Shown: positions 1 to 5,737, numbered from the stretch's first letter. The stretch is DNA of 5,992 nt from Nitrospirota bacterium (GCA_027415455.1 DAIBSV010000111.1:1-5992), one strand, 5' to 3'. Program-made: numbers and translations. The notes: generated from the letters alone by a model not told the origin.

Positions 1-602
1 GAGCCCAGGGTTCCCATCTCCTTCTGCTGCCGCAATTTCGCTCTTTCCGAAACCGTTTCCGGGCGGGCTCCGGCCATGCATCCTCCCTCCTCGATCCAGA
101 CGAGGTCGGAGGAGTCCCCGTACCCGCGCGCCACCGCCCAGGCGGCGCCCTCTTCCATGACCTTTTCCAGTTCGGGCAGAGAGAGGGCGATGGGGCTTTC
201 TTCGCCGACACCGGCCGGCACCCTCCGGAAAAGTTCGTCCGCAAGGGTCTTCAGGGAGTTCCGGATCCGATCGAGGGTCAGAGTGGTCCGGAGCGTGCGG
301 ATGCCGCAGGAGATGTCGAACCCCACCCCTCCGGCCGAAACGATCCCCCCTTTTTCGGGATCGAAGGCCGCCACTCCCCCGATCGGGAACCCGTATCCCC
401 AGTGGGCGTCGGGCATGGTCATGGCCGGACCAAAGAGGCCCGGCAGGCGGGACGTATTGAGAATCTGCTCCAGGACCTTCTCGTCCATCGCCGCGAGAAG
501 GGCTTCCGTGCCGAAAAGAATCACGGAACCTCTTTTTTCTCCAGGGCCGGGCTTTACCGTCCAGCGGGCGTCGTCCAGTTTTTCGAGGAGGGAAAGATCC
601 AT
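1..602 (-). CDS. rtcB: RNA-splicing ligase RtcB, N-terminal part (gene runs off the window)
   Basis: RtcB joins RNA 2',3'-cyclic phosphate (or 3'-phosphate) ends to 5'-OH ends in a GTP- and Mn-dependent reaction, acting in tRNA splicing or RNA repair in the cytoplasm. The 200 complete residues seen carry the family signatures: MPDAHWGYGFPIGG (63-76) and SAGGVGFDISCGIR (89-102). Asp96 and Cys99 match the metal-binding Asp/Cys of characterised RtcB proteins. The reading frame leaves the window inside the GTLGSGNH motif (GTLGS at 197-201), just before the expected Asn-His pair. Family members are about 400-480 residues, so roughly the last half is missing here. The ATG at 602 is chosen because AGGGG lies 6 nt upstream and the protein starts at a typical position. 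It lies 9 nt after the archease stop, so the two are almost certainly cotranscribed. No defect is visible in the part seen. Confidence 0.95.
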   Translation of the reverse strand, partial: MDLSLLEKLDDARWTVKPGPGEKRGSVILFGTEALLAAMDEKVLEQILNTSRLPGLFGPAMTMPDAHWGYGFPIGGVAAFDPEKGGIVSAGGVGFDISCGIRTLRTTLTLDRIRNSLKTLADELFRRVPAGVGEESPIALSLPELEKVMEEGAAWAVARGYGDSSDLVWIEEGGCMAGARPETVSERAKLRQQKEMGTLG

Positions 603-606
603 CGTC

Positions 607-613
607 GTCCCCT
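607..613 (-). promoter_or_regulatory. Ribosome binding site of rtcB
   Basis: Reading on the minus strand, AGGGGAC precedes the rtcB ATG (602-600) at good spacing and overlaps the archease stop codon TAG (614-612). The overlap suggests that ribosomes finishing archease can reinitiate on rtcB, which would help keep the ligase and its activator in proportion. Confidence 0.6.
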
Positions 614-1085
614 ATACGTCGACGACCAGCCGCGCCTTCCAGAGTCCATTCTCACGCCTGACCGAAAGCCCGGTCAGGGTGGCTCCCTTGACCTCGATTC
701 CCCGGGGATGACGCGCCCGCCACGGTTCGCCCAGGGCCCGGCCTTTCCATTCTCCGTCCTGCCTTTCCAGTTCGAAGCGGCAAAGGATGAACCCCCGGAT
801 GGCGGACTCGGACAGGAGAAGGTTGATCCAGGTGGGCAGGGCCAGCTCCATGTCCGCTTCCCGGAAGGAGATGTCGACGGATTGAAGCGGACGTACGGTG
901 GAAAGGTCGGTCTCCAGGGCGAAAGTCGCTTCCGCCATCCGGACGAACGCCTCCTCGGGGGTCTTCCCCGACACCTCGACTCCGATGTCGGCCTCGTGGG
1001 GAAAATAGAAACTCCCCTTTTTTTCTGCAAGGTGCGTCCTCTCAGGGAAGGAAAGAGGCTTCCCCGGGAGGTTCCGCTTCTCCAT
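612..1085 (-). CDS. Archease, activator of RtcB RNA ligase
   Basis: Archease promotes guanylylation and multiple turnover of RtcB. The 157-residue protein has the family pattern: PHEADIGVEVSGKTPEEAF (29-47, with His30 and Asp33), FALETDLSTV (55-64, with Asp60), a charged central region with LPTWINLLL (83-91), and the terminal VVDV with Asp156. These conserved acidic residues form the metal site in known archeases. Archeases are usually about 140 residues. Here about 25 residues precede the conserved FYFPHEADIG. The ATG at 1085 is preceded by GGAAGG at 7 nt spacing, and I found no ATG, GTG or TTG in frame between it and the conserved domain, so the extension looks genuine. The gene overlaps the end of the upstream hibernation-factor gene by 44 nt in another frame and is followed after 9 nt by rtcB, its functional partner. 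A much longer open frame continues upstream to 1388 but is antisense-style noise lying over the neighbouring gene in a second frame. Confidence 0.93.
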   Translation of the reverse strand: MEKRNLPGKPLSFPERTHLAEKKGSFYFPHEADIGVEVSGKTPEEAFVRMAEATFALETDLSTVRPLQSVDISFREADMELALPTWINLLLSESAIRGFILCRFELERQDGEWKGRALGEPWRARHPRGIEVKGATLTGLSVRRENGLWKARLVVDV

Positions 1086-1620
1086 GGTCCGCCTTCCGGG
1101 TGATCCTTCTGGCCTGGGGTCCTTCGGCGCCTTCGGCAACGAGGAAGCGCAGGCGGTCACCGATGTCGAGCCGCTCGAAGGACGGATGGGCGCAGTTGTC
1201 CCGGTTGAAGTAGATTTCGCGTCCGTCCTCCGACGCGATGAATCCGAACCCCTCCTCCGGAAAGATCCGGACGATGTGGCCCCGGACTTCCTCCTCGTGA
1301 AGCTTGGTTGTCCCGCGCTCCTTCCGCTCCCGGTCTTCGAGGCGCCGCCTCGCCGCGTCGAAGGCGTCGCGCAGCGCCACGTAGACATCGGGATCCCGTT
1401 CCCGGGAGACGGCGATTTCGCCTCCCGGAACGGTGATCCCGATGCGGACCGTGTAGAGATCTCCCTGGCGGGAATGCTTCTGGAGGCGCTCGATCACCAC
1501 CCGCCCTCCGACGATATGGGGGTGATAACGGGACAGTCCCGCCATCTTCTCCCGGATTCGCTCCTCCAGGGCGGGGGAGGGGTCCATTCCAGAAAATGTG
1601 ATTCTGGGAGGAATGTCCAT
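1042..1620 (-). CDS. HPF/RaiA-type ribosome-associated protein fused to a cold-shock domain
   Basis: The 192-residue protein has two parts. Residues 3 to about 105 look like the ribosome hibernation/sigma54-modulation fold: ITFSGMDPSPALEERIREK, then a VVIERLQKHSRQGDLYTVRI strand pair and a VYVALRDAFDAARRRLED helix. Residues about 114-176 form a cold-shock OB domain: HIVRIFPEEGFGFIASEDG with RNP1-like GFGFI (124-128), RNP2-like IYFN (136-139), and a closing GDRLRFLVAEGAEGPQARRI. HPF-type proteins bind the 30S decoding centre and inactivate or protect idle ribosomes; cold-shock domains bind single-stranded RNA. The fused architecture is known in other bacteria. The C-terminal tail after 176 is charged and low in structure. 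I place the start at ATG 1620 rather than 1662: GAGGAG stands 6 nt before 1620, whereas the upstream ATG has no good site, and family members begin just before the ITFxGMxPS motif. It is the first gene of the operon with archease and rtcB. Its precise ribosomal role is inferred. Confidence 0.88.
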   Translation of the reverse strand: MDIPPRITFSGMDPSPALEERIREKMAGLSRYHPHIVGGRVVIERLQKHSRQGDLYTVRIGITVPGGEIAVSRERDPDVYVALRDAFDAARRRLEDRERKERGTTKLHEEEVRGHIVRIFPEEGFGFIASEDGREIYFNRDNCAHPSFERLDIGDRLRFLVAEGAEGPQARRITRKADHGEAEPPGEASFLP

Positions 1621-1626
1621 GCGCGT

Positions 1627-1632
1627 CTCCTC
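1627..1632 (-). promoter_or_regulatory. Shine-Dalgarno that decides the HPF-CSD start
   Basis: On the minus strand GAGGAG lies 6 nt before the ATG at 1620-1618. The alternative in-frame ATG at 1662 is preceded by CCAATAGG directly against the codon, a poor arrangement. The longer form would add 14 residues with no family match (MSETSQEIHSEETR). Confidence 0.65.
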
Positions 1633-1714
1633 GGAATGAATCTCTTGTGATGTTTCCGACATCCTATTGGAGAAATATCATAGTTTGGGGAGAAAACAAG
1701 GGAGGCTGCTTTTC

Positions 1715-1744
1715 AATATGAACGGCGGGTGAAAAAACGGTCAA
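1715..1744 (-). promoter_or_regulatory. Candidate sigma70-type promoter for the HPF-archease-rtcB operon
   Basis: On the minus strand TTGACC (1744-1739) resembles a -35 box with five of six consensus bases. CATATT (1720-1715) is a -10 candidate with four of six, at 18-nt spacing. Transcription would begin near 1708, leaving a leader of about 88 nt before the ATG at 1620. The surrounding AT-richness fits a promoter. This is a consensus match by eye only. Confidence 0.4.
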
Positions 1745-1788
1745 GAAAAACCGGAATACTCCTGTCTTAGGAAGATTGTGATCTATAA

Positions 1789-1828
1789 ATTGCCATGATT
1801 AAAAAATAATTTTTTTAATCATGGCAAT
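1789..1828. repeat. Perfect 18-bp inverted repeat with 4-nt loop
   Basis: The left arm ATTGCCATGATTAAAAAA (1789-1806) is exactly matched by its reverse complement at 1811-1828, separated by TAAT. The outer stem is mixed sequence and the inner six pairs are all A:T, so the A and T runs sit inside the stem beside the loop. There is no T-run after the stem, which argues against an ordinary intrinsic terminator, and no gene ends here. It sits between two divergently transcribed operons. Possible roles are a dimeric regulator site, a cruciform-prone element, or the relic of a small palindromic mobile element. I cannot tell which. Confidence 0.9.
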
Positions 1829-1835
1829 GCTCCAC

Positions 1836-1865
1836 GGTGGAAAACCTGTGGAGAATATTGTGGAG
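1836..1865 (+). repeat. Three short GTGGA direct repeats at 11-12 nt spacing
   Basis: GTGGA occurs starting at 1837, 1849 and 1861, as GTGGAA, GTGGAG and GTGGAG. The last two belong to exact TGTGGAG copies at 1847-1853 and 1859-1865. Spacing is about one helical turn, so a protein could contact all three on the same DNA face. The block follows the palindrome by 8 nt. TGTGGAGAA is one base from a DnaA box (TGTGGATAA), but nothing else here suggests an origin. The pattern may be chance. Confidence 0.35.
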
Positions 1866-2002
1866 GAGCTCTTCTAAGTGAGCAGGAAAGTGAGGGGACG
1901 GACGTTTTGCCCATAAATTGGCCAGAGCCGGAATGCTCGAAAGAGATCCTCCGACTGGCTCCGAAGGTCATTCCCGGATCGAAAAGCGCGCATTTTTTCC
2001 CC

Positions 2003-2032
2003 TTGAACTGACCCGGATGAAACGGGGATGAT
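2003..2032 (+). promoter_or_regulatory. Weak candidate promoter for the cobalamin operon
   Basis: TTGAAC (2003-2008) and GATGAT (2027-2032) match the -35 and -10 consensus at four of six positions each, 18 nt apart. The leader to the GTG at 2084 would be about 45 nt. This is the best pair I found close to the gene, but it is weak and could be chance. Confidence 0.2.
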
Positions 2033-2073
2033 AAGAAGATCTGTCGAATATGCCGAAACCATGGATGGAAAGA

Positions 2074-2078
2074 AAGGA
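2074..2078 (+). promoter_or_regulatory. Ribosome binding site supporting the GTG start of cbiP
   Basis: AAGGA stands 5 nt before the GTG at 2084. The frame is closed upstream by TGA at 2018, and no ATG lies in frame between that stop and 2084. The first in-frame ATG is at 2102 and would begin directly at the P-loop strand, so GTG 2084 is preferred. Confidence 0.6.
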
Positions 2079-2083
2079 TTGAC

Positions 2084-3646
2084 GTGCGGGCCTTGCGGAG
2101 AATGGTGCTGGGGACGGGATCGGGGGTGGGCAAATCCCTGACGGTGGCGGGAATATGTCGGGCGGCCGCCCGGATGGGTCTTCGGGTCAAACCCTTCAAG
2201 TCCCAGAACATGTCGAACAATTCCTGCGCCCTTCCGGAAGGGGGGGAGATTGCAAGAGCCCAGGTGCTCCAGGCCCGGGCCGCCCGCGTGCCTCCCGAGG
2301 CGGCCATGAATCCCGTCCTTTTGAAGCCCATGGGAGAGGGGCGAAGCCAGGTGATCTTCATGGGGCGTCCCCTCGGGATCTTCTCGATCGCGGAATACCG
2401 GGATCTCAAGAAAGAGCTTTTCCCGAAGGTCTGCGGGATCTTCGAAGAGCTGGCCTCGGACTGCGACCTGGTGGTTCTCGAGGGGGCGGGGTCTCCGGCC
2501 GAGATCAACCTGCTGGACGAGGATATCGCCAATACCCGGATGGCCCGGGCCGTGGACGCCCCCGCTCTTCTCCTGGGAGACATCGAGCAGGGAGGGGTTT
2601 TCGCCTCCCTCTTCGGAACCCTCGCCCTTCTTCCGGATCCGGACAGGGAGATGATCCGGTGGCTGGCCATCAACAAGTTCCGGGGCGACGCCTCCCTGCT
2701 CGAGAAAGGTCTCTCCGGTATCACCGCCCGGACGGGGGTTCCCTTCCTGGGGGTCATGAACCACCTGGGCTCTCTCGCGCTCCCCGACGAAGACTCATTC
2801 CGGACCCGACCCGTACCCGGGACCTCTTCCGGACCGGCCCCCCTCCGGATCGCCGTTCTCTCATGGCCCCATCTCTCCAACCGCTCCGACATCGACCCCT
2901 TCCTGAACGATCGGGGGGTGGAAATTCTCCTTCTGCCCCTTTCGGCCCCGCCTCCCGGCCCGGTCGACGCCGTCCTCCTTCCCGGAACCCGGCGCACGAT
3001 GGAGGATCTCTCCCGATTCTTCGATTCACCCCTCTATCCCTGGTTCGCGCGCCACTGCCGGTCCGGGGGTGCGGTGGCCGGAATTTGCGGCGGCTATCAG
3101 ATGATGGGGCGGGAGATCCTGGACCCCGACGGGGTGGAGTCGGCCCGGCCCCGGATGCCGGGTCTCGGCCTTCTTCCCGTGACGGTCCGCTTCCATGGAG
3201 ACAAGATCGCCCGTCCCGTGATGGCGCGGATCGACCGATCTCCTTTCCCCGGGGGAGAGGATCTTGTGGGAGCGCTTCTGGAAGGCTACGAGATCCGCCA
3301 GGGGCGCCAGACGGTCGACGCCGATCCGGGCCCCCTTCTTCAGCTTTACGATCCCTCGGGCCGGGAACTCGGGGCGGAAGGAGCCCGATCGGAAGACGGC
3401 CTGTGCCGCTTCGGTTCTCCCGTGCACGGGCTTTTCGAAAGCAACCTTTTCCGGCGAACTTTCTACGCTGCCCTTCGGTCGGGAGGGATCCCGGAGGAGG
3501 ATCTTTCCGACACGGCGTCCCTTCTGGAGGCCGAGATCGACCGGCTCGCGGACGAGGTTTCCGCCTCCCTGGATCTTGCGGCCTTCCTGTCGGATGACCG
3601 GGCCGGCGTTCCAAAGAGTGAGGACCGGACCGCCCATGCTCCATGA
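2084..3646 (+). CDS. cbiP: Cobyric acid synthase, glutamine-hydrolysing (CbiP/CobQ)
   Basis: This enzyme uses ATP and glutamine to amidate four side-chain carboxylates of adenosylcobyrinic a,c-diamide, giving adenosylcobyric acid. The 520-residue length is typical. Residues 1 to about 245 are the ATPase-like synthetase domain: P-loop GTGSGVGKS (10-18), KPFKSQNMSNNS (36-47), VLEGAGSPAEINL (131-143), LLGDIEQGGVFA (163-174) and NKFRGD (197-202). From about 254 a class I glutamine amidotransferase domain follows, with the nucleophile Cys335 in GICGGYQMMG and His448 in SPVHGLFES. GYEI (401-404) is followed by Arg-Gln-Gly, where I would expect His-Met-Gly in many homologues. The start is GTG, supported by AAGGA. 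The stop overlaps the next gene, cbiB, by 11 nt, so the genes are translationally coupled. Because no early corrin-ring genes lie here, this window alone does not separate the aerobic (cobQ) from the anaerobic (cbiP) naming. The GATase domain makes other CobB/CobQ-family amidases less likely, given the SQNMSNNS signature. Confidence 0.96.
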   Translation: MRALRRMVLGTGSGVGKSLTVAGICRAAARMGLRVKPFKSQNMSNNSCALPEGGEIARAQVLQARAARVPPEAAMNPVLLKPMGEGRSQVIFMGRPLGIFSIAEYRDLKKELFPKVCGIFEELASDCDLVVLEGAGSPAEINLLDEDIANTRMARAVDAPALLLGDIEQGGVFASLFGTLALLPDPDREMIRWLAINKFRGDASLLEKGLSGITARTGVPFLGVMNHLGSLALPDEDSFRTRPVPGTSSGPAPLRIAVLSWPHLSNRSDIDPFLNDRGVEILLLPLSAPPPGPVDAVLLPGTRRTMEDLSRFFDSPLYPWFARHCRSGGAVAGICGGYQMMGREILDPDGVESARPRMPGLGLLPVTVRFHGDKIARPVMARIDRSPFPGGEDLVGALLEGYEIRQGRQTVDADPGPLLQLYDPSGRELGAEGARSEDGLCRFGSPVHGLFESNLFRRTFYAALRSGGIPEEDLSDTASLLEAEIDRLADEVSASLDLAAFLSDDRAGVPKSEDRTAHAP

Positions 3647-4643
3647 TCTTCTCCGCCACGCACCGGTGGCCCTGACGGGCCTTCTGGTGGACATGGCGAC
3701 CGGGGAACGCCTCATCTTCCTGCATCCCGTTCCGCTCATGGGACGGATGACGGCAGGGCTCGAAAGAATGATTCGGGCCCGGGTTTCCTCACCCAAAGGC
3801 TTGCGGGGAGCGGGCCTCACACTGCCGCTTCTGGTGTGCGGGATTTTCGGCCTCGGATCCTGGGGGCTCCTCCTTCTGGCCGAAAAGGCCGGAGGACCTC
3901 TCCTCCGGGAGGCGCTCGCGGTCTTCTGGGCGGCCCAGCTCCTGGCGTCCCGGAGTCTCCACGACCACGTCCGCGCGGTCCTGACGCATCTTTTGGCCGA
4001 TGACCTTCCCGGAGCGCGGACGGCGCTGTCCCGGATCGTGGGCCGGGACACAATGGATCTTGGAGAGGACGGGATCGCCCGGGGAGCTCTCGAGAGCCTC
4101 TGGGAAAACACCAACGATGCCCTGGTGGCCCCCCTTTTCTACCTGCTTCTGGGAGGAGTCCCCGCCCTCATGGTCTACAAGGCCGCAAGCACCCTGGATT
4201 CCATGGTGGGCTACAAAAACGCGCGCTACCGGGATCTGGGGTGGGCCAGCGCCCGGACCGACGATCTCCTGGCCTTTCTCCCGGCCCGGATCACCTTTTT
4301 CCTCATGTTCCTCTTTCTTCTTCCCTTCGTTCCGCCCGCCAGGGAGGGGCAGGGCCGCATCGGAGGGGCGGACTCCGTCCTCTCCACCGCCCTCCGCTTC
4401 CGGCGGGCCCACCCGAGCCCCAACAGCGGGTACCCTATCGCCGCCTTTTCCGCGCTTCGGGGCATTCGGCTGGGAGGGGGGGCCTTCTATTTCGGTCGCT
4501 GGGTGGAGAAGCCCTTCATCGGAACCGGGTCCGATCCCGATCGTGAAGATCTCGCCGCAGGGCTGGCCCTGTACCGCATGTTCGTCTTCTCCCTGGCGGT
4601 CCTCCTCGCCGTCCTGACCTTTCTTGAAAAGGTTCCGGCATGA
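3636..4643 (+). CDS. cbiB: Adenosylcobinamide-phosphate synthase, membrane protein (CbiB)
   Basis: CbiB attaches aminopropanol (or its phosphate) to cobyric acid, giving cobinamide (phosphate), in the inner membrane. The 335-residue protein has the family motifs HPVPLMGRM (30-38), SRSLHDHV (105-112), SRIVGRDT (132-139), ESLWENTNDALVAPLFY (153-169), YKAASTLDSMVGYKN (181-195), GWASARTDD (202-210) and HPSPNSGYPIAAF (259-271). Hydrophobic stretches near 60-82, 164-182, 214-233 and 311-330 are the likely membrane spans. The frame is open upstream to 3264, but that part overlies cbiP. ATG 3636 begins at the usual distance before the first motifs and overlaps the cbiP stop (ATGCTCCATGA), implying coupled translation. 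The nearest GAGG is 12 nt upstream, a rather long spacing that also suggests coupling. This protein is called CobD in Pseudomonas naming, which should not be confused with the decarboxylase that follows. Confidence 0.95.
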   Translation: MLHDLLRHAPVALTGLLVDMATGERLIFLHPVPLMGRMTAGLERMIRARVSSPKGLRGAGLTLPLLVCGIFGLGSWGLLLLAEKAGGPLLREALAVFWAAQLLASRSLHDHVRAVLTHLLADDLPGARTALSRIVGRDTMDLGEDGIARGALESLWENTNDALVAPLFYLLLGGVPALMVYKAASTLDSMVGYKNARYRDLGWASARTDDLLAFLPARITFFLMFLFLLPFVPPAREGQGRIGGADSVLSTALRFRRAHPSPNSGYPIAAFSALRGIRLGGGAFYFGRWVEKPFIGTGSDPDREDLAAGLALYRMFVFSLAVLLAVLTFLEKVPA

Positions 4644-5737
4644 ACCGGGGCATTCCGGAGCCGTCGGGCTGGGACCACGGAGGCCCCGCGCCGGGTGAGC
4701 GCGGACCCATTCTCCTCGACGCCAGCACGACCGTGAATCCCTTTCCTTCCCCGGAGATCCTGGCCCTTCTGAAGCACGAGCTCGGGAAGGCCCGCCGATA
4801 TCCGGATCCCTGGGCGGAGGGGTGCCGGGAGGCGATCGCCGTTCGGCACCGCCTCCCGGCCGACCGGATCGTCACGGGAGGGGGCGCCACCCTTCTCCTT
4901 TACCAATTTCTCGGGACGGAACCCGTCCGGCGCCTCATTCTCCCGGAACCGGTCTTTTCCGAATTCGGCCGGGCGGCCGAAAAGGCCGGGATCCCCGTCC
5001 TCCGGATCCCCCCCGCCCTGGATCTTCCCTTCTCCGGCGGAGGCGCCCTCCGGTGGGGGATCGATCTCGAGGGCGCGTGGCCGCGATTTTTGCCCGGGGA
5101 TCTGATGGTCCTCGTCAATCCCGTGAATCCGACGGGGCAGGAGTTCCCCGCCTCGAGGCTCCGGACCCTGGCCCGCCGCCTCGGGGAGGCGGGAGGGACC
5201 CTTCTGGTGGACGAGTCCTTCCAGGACTTCGTCGACAACCGCTCCTCCCTGTTGTCCTGGGCCGGAGAAGGAGGCCTTCTCGTCCTGCGCTCCCTGACCA
5301 AGATCGTCGGACTGCCCGGGATCCGGGCGGGATTCCTGGCCGGCCCGGAGGAGATGGCGGGGCGTCTTCGGACGCGGATGGGTCCCTGGGCGACCGGCCA
5401 TCTGGAAGAGGTCGTGGTCCGGTGGGCGATGGAGCGTCGGGCGGCCTCCGGGTTCGGATGGGACCCCCGGTTCCGGGAGAGTCTTCTCGAAGGACTGGAC
5501 CGCCTGAAAATCCCCTGGGTTCTCGGCGAGGGACCGATGGTTCTGGCCGGTCCCGGCTGGAGCGATTCGGAGGGGAGGACGTTTCGGACCCGGCTGGCCA
5601 GTCGGGGAATCCGGATCAGGCTGGCCGAAGGTTTCGGACCGCCGGAGGGGGCCCGTCTTCTCCGGATCGGCGGAGAGGCCTTTTCCGATCCCGACAGATT
5701 CCTTGAGATTCTTTTGCCGGCCGTCTCCCGCCCCTGA
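4640..5737 (+). CDS. cobD: PLP-dependent L-threonine-O-3-phosphate decarboxylase (CobD, Salmonella naming)
   Basis: CobD decarboxylates L-threonine phosphate to (R)-1-amino-2-propanol phosphate, the linker that CbiB joins to cobyric acid. The 365-residue protein is a fold-type I aminotransferase relative. It has WDHGGP near the N terminus, the DASTTVNPFPSPE substrate loop (27-39), RRYPDPW (52-58), TGGGATLLLY (79-88), LVNPVNPTG (158-166, with Asn163), VDESFQDF (190-197, Asp191 for the pyridine nitrogen), LRSLTKIVGLPGIRAGFL (216-233, with Schiff-base Lys221) and LLRIGG (340-345, with Arg342 for the carboxylate). RSLTK followed by PGIRAG and the later MGPWATG resemble CobD more than histidinol-phosphate aminotransferase HisC, its nearest look-alike, and the cob neighbours support this. 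The ATG overlaps the cbiB stop as ATGA. No kinase that would make threonine phosphate is visible here. All core catalytic residues are present. Confidence 0.9.
   Translation: MNRGIPEPSGWDHGGPAPGERGPILLDASTTVNPFPSPEILALLKHELGKARRYPDPWAEGCREAIAVRHRLPADRIVTGGGATLLLYQFLGTEPVRRLILPEPVFSEFGRAAEKAGIPVLRIPPALDLPFSGGGALRWGIDLEGAWPRFLPGDLMVLVNPVNPTGQEFPASRLRTLARRLGEAGGTLLVDESFQDFVDNRSSLLSWAGEGGLLVLRSLTKIVGLPGIRAGFLAGPEEMAGRLRTRMGPWATGHLEEVVVRWAMERRAASGFGWDPRFRESLLEGLDRLKIPWVLGEGPMVLAGPGWSDSEGRTFRTRLASRGIRIRLAEGFGPPEGARLLRIGGEAFSDPDRFLEILLPAVSRP

Larger units (their letters stand above)
1621..2083. other. Divergent intergenic region between the RNA-repair and cobalamin operons
   Basis: No convincing protein gene is present. 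The left part (1663-1830) is AT-rich and holds the probable minus-strand promoter and a perfect long palindrome. Next come GTGG direct repeats. The right part (about 1880-2083) is closer to gene-like composition and ends with the cbiP ribosome binding site. Two tiny open frames start inside the palindrome arms, one on each strand: 18 codons at 1821-1877 plus, and about 9 codons on minus. Neither has a good ribosome binding site. The 200 nt before cbiP were read for a cobalamin riboswitch; no B12-box-like element or fitting helix set was recognised. Long open frames crossing this region on the minus strand are by-products of GC-rich cbiP. Confidence 0.7.

Noticed and set aside
76..711. Plus-strand open frame of 211 codons over rtcB and the archease end
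   Set aside because: It is antisense to RtcB with all its conserved motifs, and its product is low-complexity Arg/Ser/Pro sequence.
1086..1388. Upstream extension of archease to 1388
   Set aside because: It overlies the HPF-CSD gene in another frame with Arg/Ser-rich nonsense. The GGAAGG site before ATG 1085 marks the real start.
1084..1650. Plus-strand open frame of 188 codons opposite the HPF-CSD gene
   Set aside because: It mirrors the HPF-CSD gene in the antisense direction, with no recognised domain. The minus-strand reading has two recognisable domains and a good start.
1789..1828. Palindrome read as an ordinary rho-independent terminator
   Set aside because: The A and T runs lie inside the stem next to the loop, no T-run follows the stem on either strand, and both flanking operons point away from it.
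1847..1855. DnaA-box-like TGTGGAGAA suggesting an origin
   Set aside because: It has one mismatch from the consensus and only loosely similar repeats nearby. No dnaA, dnaN, parA or similar origin neighbours are present.
1819..2997. Long minus-strand open frames opposite cbiP (up to 392 codons)
   Set aside because: They are Arg/Pro/Ser/Gly-rich, match no family known to me and lie fully antisense to a clear enzyme gene. GC-rich coding DNA produces such frames by its lack of AT-rich stop codons.
3264..3635. Upstream extension of cbiB by 124 codons
   Set aside because: The extension overlies cbiP in another frame and has no membrane or CbiB motif. The ATG at 3636 sits at the expected N terminus.
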